64,000 bases of DNA from an uncultured Pseudomonas sp. (lineage in GTDB: Bacteria > Pseudomonadota > Gammaproteobacteria > Pseudomonadales > Pseudomonadaceae). Each line of letters starts with the position of its first letter. The first letter of the stretch is position 1. The stretch is from contig NZ_CAJYDW010000013.1 of NCBI RefSeq assembly GCF_913774235.1, positions 104,367-168,366 on the forward strand, read 5' to 3'. The notes beneath the pieces were generated by a model. That model made no database searches and was not told the origin of the DNA. It worked only from the letters and a program-made list of their open reading frames with translations. Position numbers and translations under genes: made by a program. This document shows, piece by piece, positions 24,998-33,639 of this stretch.

Positions 24998-26200
24998 TCA
25001 GGCGGTATTCAACGAACTCGGCTGCATGCCCTTGCTGGGAAAGGGCGTGACGACAGTATCGAGATCGATATCGGTGGGCAGGTGCAGGGCCGCCACGCGG
25101 GCCTCGACGAAAGAGCGCATTTCCTGGCGGAAGCGCTTGATGGCGAAGCGTTCGGCGTTGTGTCTGCAAGCCTGCTGACTGATAGGGGTTTCCAGTGCCT
25201 CGAACTGGTGCACTGCCGCGCAAAGCGAGTGCAGGGTCTGTTCGGCATAGAACACCCCGGTGGGGTGTTGCGCATCCAGTCCCCGTACGGTTTCCAGGAC
25301 GCCGCCACGGCCGAAGGCGATGACCGGCGTACCGCAGGCCTGGGCTTCGATGGGGGTGATGCCGAAGTCTTCCTCGGCAGCGAAGACGAAGGCCCGCGCC
25401 CGGCGCATGTGGTCGAGCAGGACCTCGAAATCCTGGTAGCCGAGCAGCGTGACGTTGGGGCCGGCGACTTCCCTGGCTTTCTCGAACTCCGGTCCGGCGC
25501 CGATCACCACCAGCTTCTTGTCGGGCATGGCGCTGAAGGCCTCGACGATCATCGGCATGCGCTTGTAGGGCACCATGCGCGAAGCGGTGAGATAGAAGTC
25601 TTCCTTGTCGCCGCTGGGGGTGAAGCGGCTGATGTCGACCGGGGGATAGATGACCTTGGCGTCGCGGCGATAGGCCTTGCTGATCCGCCGGGCGATGAAG
25701 TGGGAGTTGGCGACGAAGGCATCCACACCGGCGGCGGTGCGCTGATCCCAGATGCGTACGTAGTGCAGGATGATGCGTGCCAGTTTGCCCTTGAGACCGC
25801 GGTTGAGATTGGCCTCCTTGAGGTACTGGTGCTGGAGGTCCCAGGCGTAGCGAATCGGCGAATGGACGTAGCTGATGTGCAACTGGTCGGGGCCGGTGAG
25901 CACGCCCTTGGCCACCGCGTGGCTGCTGGAGATGATCAGGTCATAGCCCGACAGGTCGAGCTGCTCGATGGCGTGGGGCATGAGCGGCAGGTAGGTCTGG
26001 TAGCGCTTCCTGGCCTGGGGCAGCCGCTGGATGAAGGTGGTGGTCGCCTGCTTGCCCTTGAGCTGGGCGCGGTCTTCATCCGAAAGGAAGTCGATGACGC
26101 TGAACAGGTCGGCCTCCGGCCAGATATCCAGGAGTTCAGCGAGCACGCGTTCGGCGCCAGCGAAGGTTACCAACCAGTCGTGAACGATGGCGATTTTCAT
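24998..26200 (-). CDS. GT4-family glycosyltransferase (cluster 2, last gene)
   Basis: The product has 400 residues, GT-B fold. The N-terminal acceptor domain starts MKIAIVHDWLVTFAGAERVL, and HISYVHSPIRYAWD matches WbaZ/mannosyltransferase-like GT4 enzymes. The donor domain carries ASRMVPYKRM and the EX7E motif in EEDFGITPIEAQACGTPVIA. It transfers a sugar, often mannose or rhamnose in relatives, with retention. AAGGAAG lies just upstream of the ATG. About 290 bases separate it from the preceding transferase gene, the largest gap within cluster 2. Confidence 0.9.
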   Translation of the reverse strand: MKIAIVHDWLVTFAGAERVLAELLDIWPEADLFSVIDFLSDEDRAQLKGKQATTTFIQRLPQARKRYQTYLPLMPHAIEQLDLSGYDLIISSSHAVAKGVLTGPDQLHISYVHSPIRYAWDLQHQYLKEANLNRGLKGKLARIILHYVRIWDQRTAAGVDAFVANSHFIARRISKAYRRDAKVIYPPVDISRFTPSGDKEDFYLTASRMVPYKRMPMIVEAFSAMPDKKLVVIGAGPEFEKAREVAGPNVTLLGYQDFEVLLDHMRRARAFVFAAEEDFGITPIEAQACGTPVIAFGRGGVLETVRGLDAQHPTGVFYAEQTLHSLCAAVHQFEALETPISQQACRHNAERFAIKRFRQEMRSFVEARVAALHLPTDIDLDTVVTPFPSKGMQPSSLNTA

Positions 26201-26245
26201 GTCGTCTTCCTTAATCGAGAAATGAAATCAGGTGCTGGGGCTGAT

Positions 26246-26434
26246 TCAGGGCGTGCGGGGTGTTCGGGTCACGGCATACCCCCAGGGCAGCCGGGTGATT
26301 TCGATGCCGTCCTGCGTGCTGTCGAATTCAGGCAGGGGGATGGCTGGACAGGGCGTGGGCACGGATTTCGGTGGCGCCAGCGCGGCCTCGGTAGGCACGT
26401 TCCGGTCTTCCTTGGCTAGGGTGGTCTCTTCCAT
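26246..26434 (-). CDS. Possible small proline-rich protein, 62 residues
   Basis: This uncertain ORF lies in the gap between two GT4 genes. It is rich in Pro, Thr and Glu (MEETTLAKEDRNVPTEAALA at the start), has no membrane segment and matches no family I know. No convincing Shine-Dalgarno is seen before ATG 26434, and a GTG start at 26473 would lengthen it by 13 residues. It may be a chance frame in high-GC DNA. Otherwise the gap holds nothing recognisable. Confidence 0.2.
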   Translation of the reverse strand: MEETTLAKEDRNVPTEAALAPPKSVPTPCPAIPLPEFDSTQDGIEITRLPWGYAVTRTPRTP

Positions 26435-26489
26435 GAGGGGGCTGCTCGCTGGGTTCACTGATGCCGGTTGCACGCTCGAAGGTCTTGTC

Positions 26490-27578
26490 TCAGGCAGCCC
26501 TGGCCGCTGCGCTCGGCGCGCTGCCCAGGGCTGCGTCGAGCAGGTCGGAGACGCGACCGGCAGAGGTCCTCCAGCTGAAACGCTGGATGTTGGCCAGTCC
26601 CTTGGTCCTCAGAGACGCCCGCAGCTCCGGATCGAGCAGTACGGCCCACATCGCCGCGGTGATGCTGGAGACGTCGTGGGGATCGAAGTAGTGGGCACTG
26701 TCCTGCAGGACTTCCGGCAGGGAGGCGGTGTTGGCCGAGATCACCGGGCAGCCGCAGGCCTGGGCTTCCAGGGGCGGGATGCCGAAGCCTTCGTAGAGCG
26801 ACGGAAAGACGAAGGCGGTGGCCTGGCGGTACTGGCGCGCCAGTTCGTCGTCGTCGATCCGGCCGAGTAGCTTCACTCGCGGGTCCCTGGCGGCCAGGGT
26901 GGTCAGGTCGGTCTGGCCGAAGACGGCATGGCCGTCGCCGACGATGCGCAGTTCGACGGCCAGGTCCCGCGGCAGTGCCGCGAAGGCTTCCAGCAGCCGG
27001 GTGAAGTTCTTGTGATAGCTGGGCGAAGAGACCGCCAGCAGATAGGGCGTGCCGGTGACTGGCGCCTGCTCGCCCAGGGTGAAGGCTTCGGCGACGGCGT
27101 TGGGTACCACGCTGATCGAATCCTCCGGATAGTGGTAGAAGCGGGAGATCTCCTGCTTGGAGAAGGCGCTGACGGTGATCAACGAACGCGCCCGCTTGAG
27201 CAGCAGGGGAATCAGGCAGCGGTAGGAGGTACGGAATTTCCAGGAATAGCTTTCCGGGAAGCGCACGTAGTTGATGTCATGATGGGTGACGATCTGGTTG
27301 GCGTAGCGCAACGGCGCGGTACTGCACAGCGAGAGCAGCAGCGGGTTGCCCTGGGCGCGCAGCCAGTTGGGCAGGTCCCATTGCTCCCAGCGCTGGCCCT
27401 GGCGGGTGCCGATGATTTCGATGTTCAGCCGCTTGGCCACGTCGGGGCGCACCACGCCGGGTGGCGCGACGAAGCGCAGGTCGGTCCTGAGCGCCGCCAG
27501 TTCCAGCGAGATGCATTCGGCGAAGCGTTGGACGCCGCGCAGGTCCTGGGTGATGAAGCGGGAGTTGACGATGATCAT
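26490..27578 (-). CDS. GT4-family glycosyltransferase (cluster 2)
   Basis: The product has 362 residues, GT-B fold. It opens MIIVNSRFITQDLRGVQRFAECISLEL, the glycine/arginine acceptor loop common in mannosyltransferase-like GT4 enzymes. The donor domain has YLLAVSSPSYHKNFTRLLEAF and the EX7E motif in PSLYEGFGIPPLEAQACGCPVI. It is cytosolic and presumably adds one sugar of the cluster 2 repeat unit. The start lies 29 bases after the preceding GT4 gene. Confidence 0.9.
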   Translation of the reverse strand: MIIVNSRFITQDLRGVQRFAECISLELAALRTDLRFVAPPGVVRPDVAKRLNIEIIGTRQGQRWEQWDLPNWLRAQGNPLLLSLCSTAPLRYANQIVTHHDINYVRFPESYSWKFRTSYRCLIPLLLKRARSLITVSAFSKQEISRFYHYPEDSISVVPNAVAEAFTLGEQAPVTGTPYLLAVSSPSYHKNFTRLLEAFAALPRDLAVELRIVGDGHAVFGQTDLTTLAARDPRVKLLGRIDDDELARQYRQATAFVFPSLYEGFGIPPLEAQACGCPVISANTASLPEVLQDSAHYFDPHDVSSITAAMWAVLLDPELRASLRTKGLANIQRFSWRTSAGRVSDLLDAALGSAPSAAARAA

Positions 27579-27607
27579 GATGCGGCCCCTGCCCTAAGCT
27601 GGGTGAC

Positions 27608-28855
27608 TCAGTTGGAAAGCTGGGTGTGGGTGACGAGGGTCTGCCTGGGCCGGTCCTGTGGCGCCTGGCCCAGCACCCGTTCGAACAGGCGCTGGTAGTC
27701 GTCGAGCATGGGTTCCAGGCTGAGCAGCGGCGCCACTGCGCTACGGCTGAGCAAGCTCAGGCGCTGGCGCAGCTCGGCGTCGTCGTGGAGACGCTGCAGG
27801 GCGCGGCCCAGCGAATCGCGATCCTCGGGATTGCACAGCAGGCCGTTCACGCCATCGCGGACGATTTCCGGCAGGCCACCCATGCGCGTCGCGATGACCG
27901 GTTTCTGGAAGGCGCAGGCCTCGACGGCGACCATGCCGAAGGGCTCGGCCCACCGCGAGGGCGCGACGAAGACGTCGATCTCGCGGTAGAAGTCGGCGGG
28001 CTGCTGGTAGCCGACGAAGCGCACCTTCGCCGGGTCGGCGAGGGCCTTGAGCTGCGCCTCGTAGTCCAGCTGGCCCTTGCCGGCGATGGTCAGGGTGGCG
28101 TTGAGGGGCAAGCGCTGGAACTGCTCGATCAGCCAGCCGACGCCCTTGTTTTCCGCCAGGGTGCCCATGTAGCCGAAGCGGACCAGCTCGCCCTGGCGCG
28201 GGGTCGGCACGGTGGCGGTACTGCCGGCGATGAGGCTGCCGTTGTGGATGACCTCGCTCGGCACGTCGCGGAAGTAGCCCTTGCCGACCATGGTATCCAG
28301 CAGATAGCGACTGACCCCGACCACGGCGTCCACCTGGGCCGACAACTCGGCATGGGGACGGCGCAGGGCGGAGCAACTGCCGCACAGTTGCTGGCAGCTC
28401 TTGCCCTGCTTGAACAGGGTGTTCTTCGGGCACAGCAGGTACATGTCGTGCAGCACCTGAACGACGGGCGTACCGCTGGCGCGGATCTCGTCCCAGGCGG
28501 CCACCGACCAGCCGGACAGGTTGTGGCTCACCACCAGGTCCGGCTTTTCCTGCGCCAGCACCTGGCGCAGGGGGGCACGCATGGCCGCGTTGTAGCGGTC
28601 GCGGAAGTGCCAGCCGAAGCGTGCCAGCGACCCGGGGCGTTGCTGGGTCAGGGGCCAGTAGAAGTTCTGCAGGCCGGCGCGATGGACCCGCACGCCGTTG
28701 ACCTGCTCCTGCCGGAGCCCAGGCTCCGGGCCGGTGACCAGCACCGCCACCTCGTGGCCGCGCTGCTGGAAGCCTTCCACGCTGCGCTGCAGGATGAGCT
28801 CCGCACCGCCCCCGACATGGGGCGGATAGAAGCTGTTCAGGAAGAGCAGTTTCAT
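27608..28855 (-). CDS. GT4-family glycosyltransferase (cluster 2)
   Basis: The product has 415 residues, GT-B fold. The N-terminus MKLLFLNSFYPPHVGGGAELIL carries the Gly-rich acceptor loop. The donor half shows FGYMGTLAENKGVGWLIEQF and EX7E in PSRWAEPFGMVAVEACAFQKPVIA. A Cys-rich insertion, CPKNTLFKQGKSCQQLCGSC, lies in the N-terminal half; it is seen in some GT4 relatives and could bind metal. The ATG overlaps the stop of the upstream GT2 gene by four bases, so the two are translationally coupled. Confidence 0.9.
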   Translation of the reverse strand: MKLLFLNSFYPPHVGGGAELILQRSVEGFQQRGHEVAVLVTGPEPGLRQEQVNGVRVHRAGLQNFYWPLTQQRPGSLARFGWHFRDRYNAAMRAPLRQVLAQEKPDLVVSHNLSGWSVAAWDEIRASGTPVVQVLHDMYLLCPKNTLFKQGKSCQQLCGSCSALRRPHAELSAQVDAVVGVSRYLLDTMVGKGYFRDVPSEVIHNGSLIAGSTATVPTPRQGELVRFGYMGTLAENKGVGWLIEQFQRLPLNATLTIAGKGQLDYEAQLKALADPAKVRFVGYQQPADFYREIDVFVAPSRWAEPFGMVAVEACAFQKPVIATRMGGLPEIVRDGVNGLLCNPEDRDSLGRALQRLHDDAELRQRLSLLSRSAVAPLLSLEPMLDDYQRLFERVLGQAPQDRPRQTLVTHTQLSN

Positions 28856-29850
28856 AGCGGGTAGCTGCGGTTGATGCCCAGCACGCCGGTCTCGCCGTCC
28901 GCGACGGCTCGGCGGATCAGGGCCAGGCGCTGACGGCTCTGGTCATCGCGGGCGAACAGCTTGAGCAGGGTGTGGAAGACGTAGCGGTTGAGGCGATACA
29001 TCGGTCGCGAGCTGGCCCAGACGTTCTTGTCGAACCAGGCCTGGTTGCGGGCGGCGTAGTAGGCGCGGAAGTCCGAGCCGGCCTTGAGGTAGTTCTGGTA
29101 GACGTTGCTGGTGTTTTCCTTGATGTTCCAGGAATGCTCCAGCTCTTCCAGTTCCGCCCCGGTGACCATGAACAGCTTTCCGCCGCCCTGGGTGATGCGG
29201 TAGGTGTACTCGGTGTCGTCGGAATAGAGCACCAGCTCGCGCAGCGGCAGGCCGATGCGCTCATAGAGGCTGCGATGGGCGAGCATGCCGCCATAGGGCG
29301 CGAAGGGCAGCTCCACCAGGGCCGCCGGCGCGCCGCCACGGGGACGACCCCAGGGCGTGCGGCGCCAGATCTTGTAGGGGATGCGCGCCACGTGGAAGCC
29401 GAAGTAGCTCGAACGCGGCTGGGTGATCATCTTGGTGGGAATGCACTGGGCGATGTCGGCCTGCTGGGTCGGTCGGTAGCCGAGTACGGCGACCTTGTCT
29501 TGGCCGTATTGACGGCCGAGCTGGTCGAGTTGCCGATGCAGGATGTCCAGGGCGTCGCCCAGGGGCGCATTGTCGTCGTCCATCATCCAGATGTGGCTGG
29601 TGTCGCTGGCCAGGGCAGCGTCCAGGGCCTCGGCGTAGCCGTTGGCGGAGCCGGTGTTCTCGCTCAGGGCGATGACCTTGACCTGGCCGGGCCAGCGGGC
29701 TTCGAGGCCGTCCAGGGGTACGGTCGCCGCGTTGCTGACGACGATGACCTGGTGGACGGAGCGCTCGGCCAGGGTGCGGGTGATGAGCTGCTCCAGGTAG
29801 CGGAGGCGATTGCCGTAGGTGACGGTGACGACCGTGGTCTTGGGTTGCAT
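28852..29850 (-). CDS. GT2-family glycosyltransferase (cluster 2)
   Basis: The product has 332 residues, GT-A fold. VVTVTYGNRLRYLEQLI begins the nucleotide-binding domain. HIWMMDDDNAP is a DDD metal-binding motif, and YSDDTEYTYRI is a likely catalytic loop. The overall pattern recalls the GlfT-like and rhamnosyl GT2 group. ATG 29850 is preceded by GGAGGA seven bases upstream; an in-frame ATG five codons earlier is less well placed. It is the first transferase after the antiterminator gene. Confidence 0.88.
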   Translation of the reverse strand: MQPKTTVVTVTYGNRLRYLEQLITRTLAERSVHQVIVVSNAATVPLDGLEARWPGQVKVIALSENTGSANGYAEALDAALASDTSHIWMMDDDNAPLGDALDILHRQLDQLGRQYGQDKVAVLGYRPTQQADIAQCIPTKMITQPRSSYFGFHVARIPYKIWRRTPWGRPRGGAPAALVELPFAPYGGMLAHRSLYERIGLPLRELVLYSDDTEYTYRITQGGGKLFMVTGAELEELEHSWNIKENTSNVYQNYLKAGSDFRAYYAARNQAWFDKNVWASSRPMYRLNRYVFHTLLKLFARDDQSRQRLALIRRAVADGETGVLGINRSYPL

Positions 29851-29883
29851 GGAAGATTCCTCCAAAGGGTCCGTGGAGCCTGG

Positions 29884-30402
29884 TCAGGCGCGCAGCCGTT
29901 GGCCGGCCGCAGCCGGCGCCGAGAGTTGCTCGAGGGCCACACTGACCCGTTGTTCGCGCTGCAGGATGCGCAGCAGGATGATCGCCCGCTCGTCGCCATC
30001 GGGACTAAGGAAGACGGCGTCCATTTCCAGCGCCGGGCTGTAGTGCACCCGTACCAGGGCGCCCGGCTGGTGCGCCGGTTGCGGACTCGCCGGGGCGGCG
30101 AGGCGCTGGCGGATGGCCTCGATGATGGTTTCGCTTACCGCGGTCGGCTGGCTGCCGAAGCTGACGATCCGGTTGACCCCACGGGTCGAGCGGATCGGGT
30201 ACCAGTTGTCGTTGACGTCATCGAGCTGGATGAACAGATAGCCCGGAAACAGCGACTCGCTGGCGGCTGCCCGGCTCCTGGCCAGCGCCGGTCGCGGCCG
30301 TTGCGGCCGGAAGCAGACGAAACCCTGGCGCAGCAGATTCTCTTCGGCGCGGCTTTCCTGATTGGGCTTGGTTTGCACCAGGTACCAGTGGCTGGCGGTC
30401 AT
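29884..30402 (-). CDS. RfaH/NusG-like transcription antiterminator
   Basis: The product has 172 residues. The NGN domain (about 1-105) shows WYLVQTKPNQESRAEENLLRQGF, LFPGYLFIQLD and the region WYPIRSTRGVNRIVSFG, close to RfaH. The C-terminal part (about 115-165) could form a KOW domain. RfaH-type proteins bind paused RNA polymerase at an ops element, suppress termination across long operons and help recruit ribosomes. The gene lies inside cluster 2, 30 bases after wzc and 33 bases before the next GT, so it is co-transcribed with the operon it may control. No exact ops sequence was found upstream. Confidence 0.9.
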   Translation of the reverse strand: MTASHWYLVQTKPNQESRAEENLLRQGFVCFRPQRPRPALARSRAAASESLFPGYLFIQLDDVNDNWYPIRSTRGVNRIVSFGSQPTAVSETIIEAIRQRLAAPASPQPAHQPGALVRVHYSPALEMDAVFLSPDGDERAIILLRILQREQRVSVALEQLSAPAAAGQRLRA

Positions 30403-30432
30403 GGCTGAGTTCCTTCTCTGGAGGGCGGGCGA

Positions 30433-32646
30433 TCAGGTACGGGGGCCGTATTCGTAATAGCCGTAGGCGCCATCGTCCTCGATGGCCGTGGAGGCCTTGC
30501 GCTGCATGCCGTTGAGAATGGCACCCTTGATGCTGATGCCGTTCTGGGCGAAGCGGCGCCGGGCGTTCTCCACCGCCTTGAGGGTGCTCTGGCCGAAGCG
30601 GGTGACCAGCAGGGTGGTGCCGGCCAGCCGGCCGACCAGAGCGGCGTCGGTCACCGCCAGGATCGGCGGGGTGTCGACGATGACCAGGTCGTAGAGGCTG
30701 CCCACCTCGTCCAGCAGCCGGGAGAAGTTGGCGTGCATCAGCAACTCCGACGGATTCGGCGCGGCCTGGCCGCAGCCGATGACGTCCAGTTGGGCGACGC
30801 CGCTCGGCACGATGGCCTCGCGCAGCTTGCTGCGGCCGGTCAGCAGCTCGGACAGACCCGCCTGGGGATTCAGGCCGAAGATGCGGTGCAGATAGCCCTT
30901 GCGCATGTCGGCGTCGATCAGCAGCACGCGCTGGCCCGATTGGGCGACCACCACGGCCAGGTTGCTGGAGACGAAGGACTTGCCCACGCCCGGGGTCGGG
31001 CTGGAGATCATGATCACCCGGTTCTTGGCTTCCAGCATGGCGAAGTGCAGGCTGGATCTGAGGCTGCGCAGGGATTCCACCGCCAGGTTGGCCGGTTGCA
31101 CCACGCTCAGCAGGGTGGGCTCGCCGGTGCGGCCCTTCTTCTTCAGGCGCCGGTTCAGCCGCTCCTGGTCCTTGGTGAAGGGCAGGGTGGAATAGACCGG
31201 CAGGCCGATCTGCTCGACGGTGTCTGGACTCTCGATGCCCTTCTGGAAGGCCTGGCGGACGAAGACCACGATCACCGAGGTGACCAGGCCCAGCAGCAGC
31301 GCCAGGGCCAGGGCGATCTTGCGGTTGGTCGCCGGCTCGTCGAGGTTGACGTCGGCGTTGTCGACCAGGCGTACGTTACCGATGGTGCCGGCGCGGATGA
31401 TGTCCTGCTCCTGGGCCTGATTGAGCAGCAACTGGTAGGTCTGGTTGGTGACCTTCATGTCGCGGTTCAGGCGCAGCAGTTCCTGCTGGGTGCTGGGCAG
31501 GGCTTCCACCTTGCGCTGCAGGCTGCGTTTCTCCACTTCCAGCTGGTCGAGCTGGTTCAGCAGCGTCTTGTAGGTCGGGTGATCGCGGGTGTAGAGGCGA
31601 TCGTATTCGGCCTGCTTGAGCCGGAGCTGGGAGATGGAGGTGTCCAGGGCGACGATCTTGTCCAGGACGGCCTTGGTCTCCAGGCTGATGTCCACGGAGC
31701 GGCTGTTGGTCTGGTAGTTGTTGAGGGCCGCCTCGGCGCTCTCCAGGTCCTTGCGCACCCCCGGCAGTTGGCTGCGCAGGAAGTCCAGGCGCTGCGCCGC
31801 TTCCGCCGAGCTGCGCTCGACGTTCTGCAGCACGTACAGGCGGCTGATCTCGGCCAGCACGCCCTTGGCCAGATCCGGATTCTCGTCGGCCAGGGACAGA
31901 TAGATGATCCCCGACTCCTTGCCGGCCTCGCTGGTTTTGATGCGATTCTGGTAGAGCTGCGCGGTGGTGATGACGCGATTGCGGGTCACCTTGAATTCGG
32001 TGCCTGGGCGCGCGGTCAGGGTCTTGACCTGCATGCGGTAGCCATTGCCGGCCGCCAGCTGGCCGACCTGGCCTTCCAGCACCGGTTGCTGGTCCTTGTT
32101 CAGCAGGCGATAGCGACCATTGCTGCCGGCCACCAGGGTCAGGTGCTCGCCGTACATCTCGTCCGGGACGTCGAACTGGAAGACGTCGATCTTCTCGCCA
32201 CCCCAGGCGAAGCGGCGCAGTTGTGGCCAGCTATCGGCCAGTTGGCCCGGGTGGTCGGCGTCGTAGGTGCGCCATAGGTAGTGGCCGATCAGGGGGAAGA
32301 AGCGCGGCTTGGCCTCGATGTCCAGGCGCAGGTTCTCCACGGTCTTGGCCAGCACCGCGCGCGATTTCAGCAGTTCGATCTCGGCTACCGCCGGCGAAGC
32401 CGAATTCGGCCGCACCACGGTTTCTGCCACCGCCGTGAGGGCGTTCTTCTTCGGCTCGATCTGGATCATCGCCCCGGCGACGTACTGCGGGGTGGAGAGC
32501 ACGGCATAGGCGATGCCCAGGGCGAGGAAGCCCCCGGTGATGCCCGCGATCAGCTTCTTGTGATCGAGCAGCGTGAGCGCCATCGTCTTGAGGTCCAGGT
32601 GTTGCTCGTCTTGTTGCTCGAACGAAGATCGCTGCATGGCGGTCAT
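30433..32646 (-). CDS. Second Wzc-type BY tyrosine kinase (cluster 2)
   Basis: The product has 737 residues, exactly the length of the cluster 1 paralogue and with the same layout. Membrane helices near 35-55 and 430-450 flank a long periplasmic coiled coil, followed by a kinase domain with SPTPGVGKS, LLIDADMRKG and VIVDTPPIL. The tyrosine tail has four tyrosines (AYGYYEY). ATG 32646 was chosen because AGGAAGGA precedes it and the longer upstream frame runs into the GT2 gene. It would control chain length and export of the cluster 2 polymer. No separate phosphatase or Wza partner is encoded next to it. Confidence 0.95.
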   Translation of the reverse strand: MTAMQRSSFEQQDEQHLDLKTMALTLLDHKKLIAGITGGFLALGIAYAVLSTPQYVAGAMIQIEPKKNALTAVAETVVRPNSASPAVAEIELLKSRAVLAKTVENLRLDIEAKPRFFPLIGHYLWRTYDADHPGQLADSWPQLRRFAWGGEKIDVFQFDVPDEMYGEHLTLVAGSNGRYRLLNKDQQPVLEGQVGQLAAGNGYRMQVKTLTARPGTEFKVTRNRVITTAQLYQNRIKTSEAGKESGIIYLSLADENPDLAKGVLAEISRLYVLQNVERSSAEAAQRLDFLRSQLPGVRKDLESAEAALNNYQTNSRSVDISLETKAVLDKIVALDTSISQLRLKQAEYDRLYTRDHPTYKTLLNQLDQLEVEKRSLQRKVEALPSTQQELLRLNRDMKVTNQTYQLLLNQAQEQDIIRAGTIGNVRLVDNADVNLDEPATNRKIALALALLLGLVTSVIVVFVRQAFQKGIESPDTVEQIGLPVYSTLPFTKDQERLNRRLKKKGRTGEPTLLSVVQPANLAVESLRSLRSSLHFAMLEAKNRVIMISSPTPGVGKSFVSSNLAVVVAQSGQRVLLIDADMRKGYLHRIFGLNPQAGLSELLTGRSKLREAIVPSGVAQLDVIGCGQAAPNPSELLMHANFSRLLDEVGSLYDLVIVDTPPILAVTDAALVGRLAGTTLLVTRFGQSTLKAVENARRRFAQNGISIKGAILNGMQRKASTAIEDDGAYGYYEYGPRT

Positions 32647-32702
32647 GGGGGTCCTTCCTAATTGGCTGGATACGTCGCAGCAGGGAAACTGCCAGGAGTG
32701 GT

Positions 32703-33638
32703 TCAGTAGGTGATGCGTTTGGGCGCGAAGCGCCGGCCGAGGTTGAGCACGATGTTGCATACCGCGCGCGCCAGCGCCCTGAGCTTCTGCTTGGGCGGAA
32801 TCGACGACAGCGACAGGTTGAGCACCTGGCGCAGGAAGAAGACGTGCAGGTCGCGCTCGCCCAGTCGGTAGTAGTAGTTGGCGAGGCAGTACTGGGTGTG
32901 CAGGTCCATTTGCAGGCGCTTCTGGCTGGCGCGCATGGAGAAGATCCCGCCTTCGTGTACCCGGTAGGCGGCGGGACGGATCTCGGCCAGGAACTTGCCC
33001 TTGCCGTGGGCGCCGAGCAGCGACCACCAGACGATGTCCATGAGCGCGGCGGTCTCCAGTTCCGGCGGCAGGCCACGCAGCACGTTGCGGAAGCAGGCGG
33101 TCAGGGTGGACAGCGGCAGGGCCTGTTTCAGCTCGGTCTGGCTGCGGTCGTAGTGATCGCGACCGTCGAAGCGCTGGGGATTGACGATGCCCTGGCTGTT
33201 GAAGGCATAGGAGGCGTGGAAGGTCAGGGCGTAGTCGCGGTTGCGCTCGAGGAAGTCCACCTGCAGCTGCAGCTTGCGCGGGTCGGTCCAGTAGTCGTCA
33301 CCCTCGCAATAGGCGATGTAGTCGCCGCGGGCCTGCTGGAACACCGGCATGCCATAGGGCTTGCCCTGGGCATACTGATTTTCCTGCTGCAGGATCAGGC
33401 GGATCAGCCGGGGATAGCGCTGCGCGTAGGCCTGGAGAATGTCCCGGGTGCCATCGGTGGAGGCGTCGTCGTTGATGAGGATCTCGAAGGGGAAGTCGGT
33501 TTCCTGCATCAGGAAGCCGTCGATGGCCTGGCCGATGAAGTCGCGGTGATTGAAGGTCAGGCAGACGATGCTGACCAGCGGGCGGCTGTATTGCGCCGGC
33601 CAGAGACTCATGATCGCTGCTTCGGTCCGAACGTCCAT
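32703..33638 (-). CDS. GT2-family glycosyltransferase (cluster 2)
   Basis: The product has 311 residues, GT-A fold. VSIVCLTFNHRDFIGQAIDGFLMQ and ILINDDASTDGTRDIL form the nucleotide-binding part, and YIAYCEGDDYWTDPRKLQLQ carries the ED/DD region typical of this GT2 subfamily. ATG 33638 is one base after the flippase stop (TGACATG), with AGGA upstream, so the two genes are coupled. The C-terminal 60 residues are basic and helical. The donor sugar cannot be read. Confidence 0.88.
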   Translation of the reverse strand: MDVRTEAAIMSLWPAQYSRPLVSIVCLTFNHRDFIGQAIDGFLMQETDFPFEILINDDASTDGTRDILQAYAQRYPRLIRLILQQENQYAQGKPYGMPVFQQARGDYIAYCEGDDYWTDPRKLQLQVDFLERNRDYALTFHASYAFNSQGIVNPQRFDGRDHYDRSQTELKQALPLSTLTACFRNVLRGLPPELETAALMDIVWWSLLGAHGKGKFLAEIRPAAYRVHEGGIFSMRASQKRLQMDLHTQYCLANYYYRLGERDLHVFFLRQVLNLSLSSIPPKQKLRALARAVCNIVLNLGRRFAPKRITY

Positions 33639-33639
33639 G

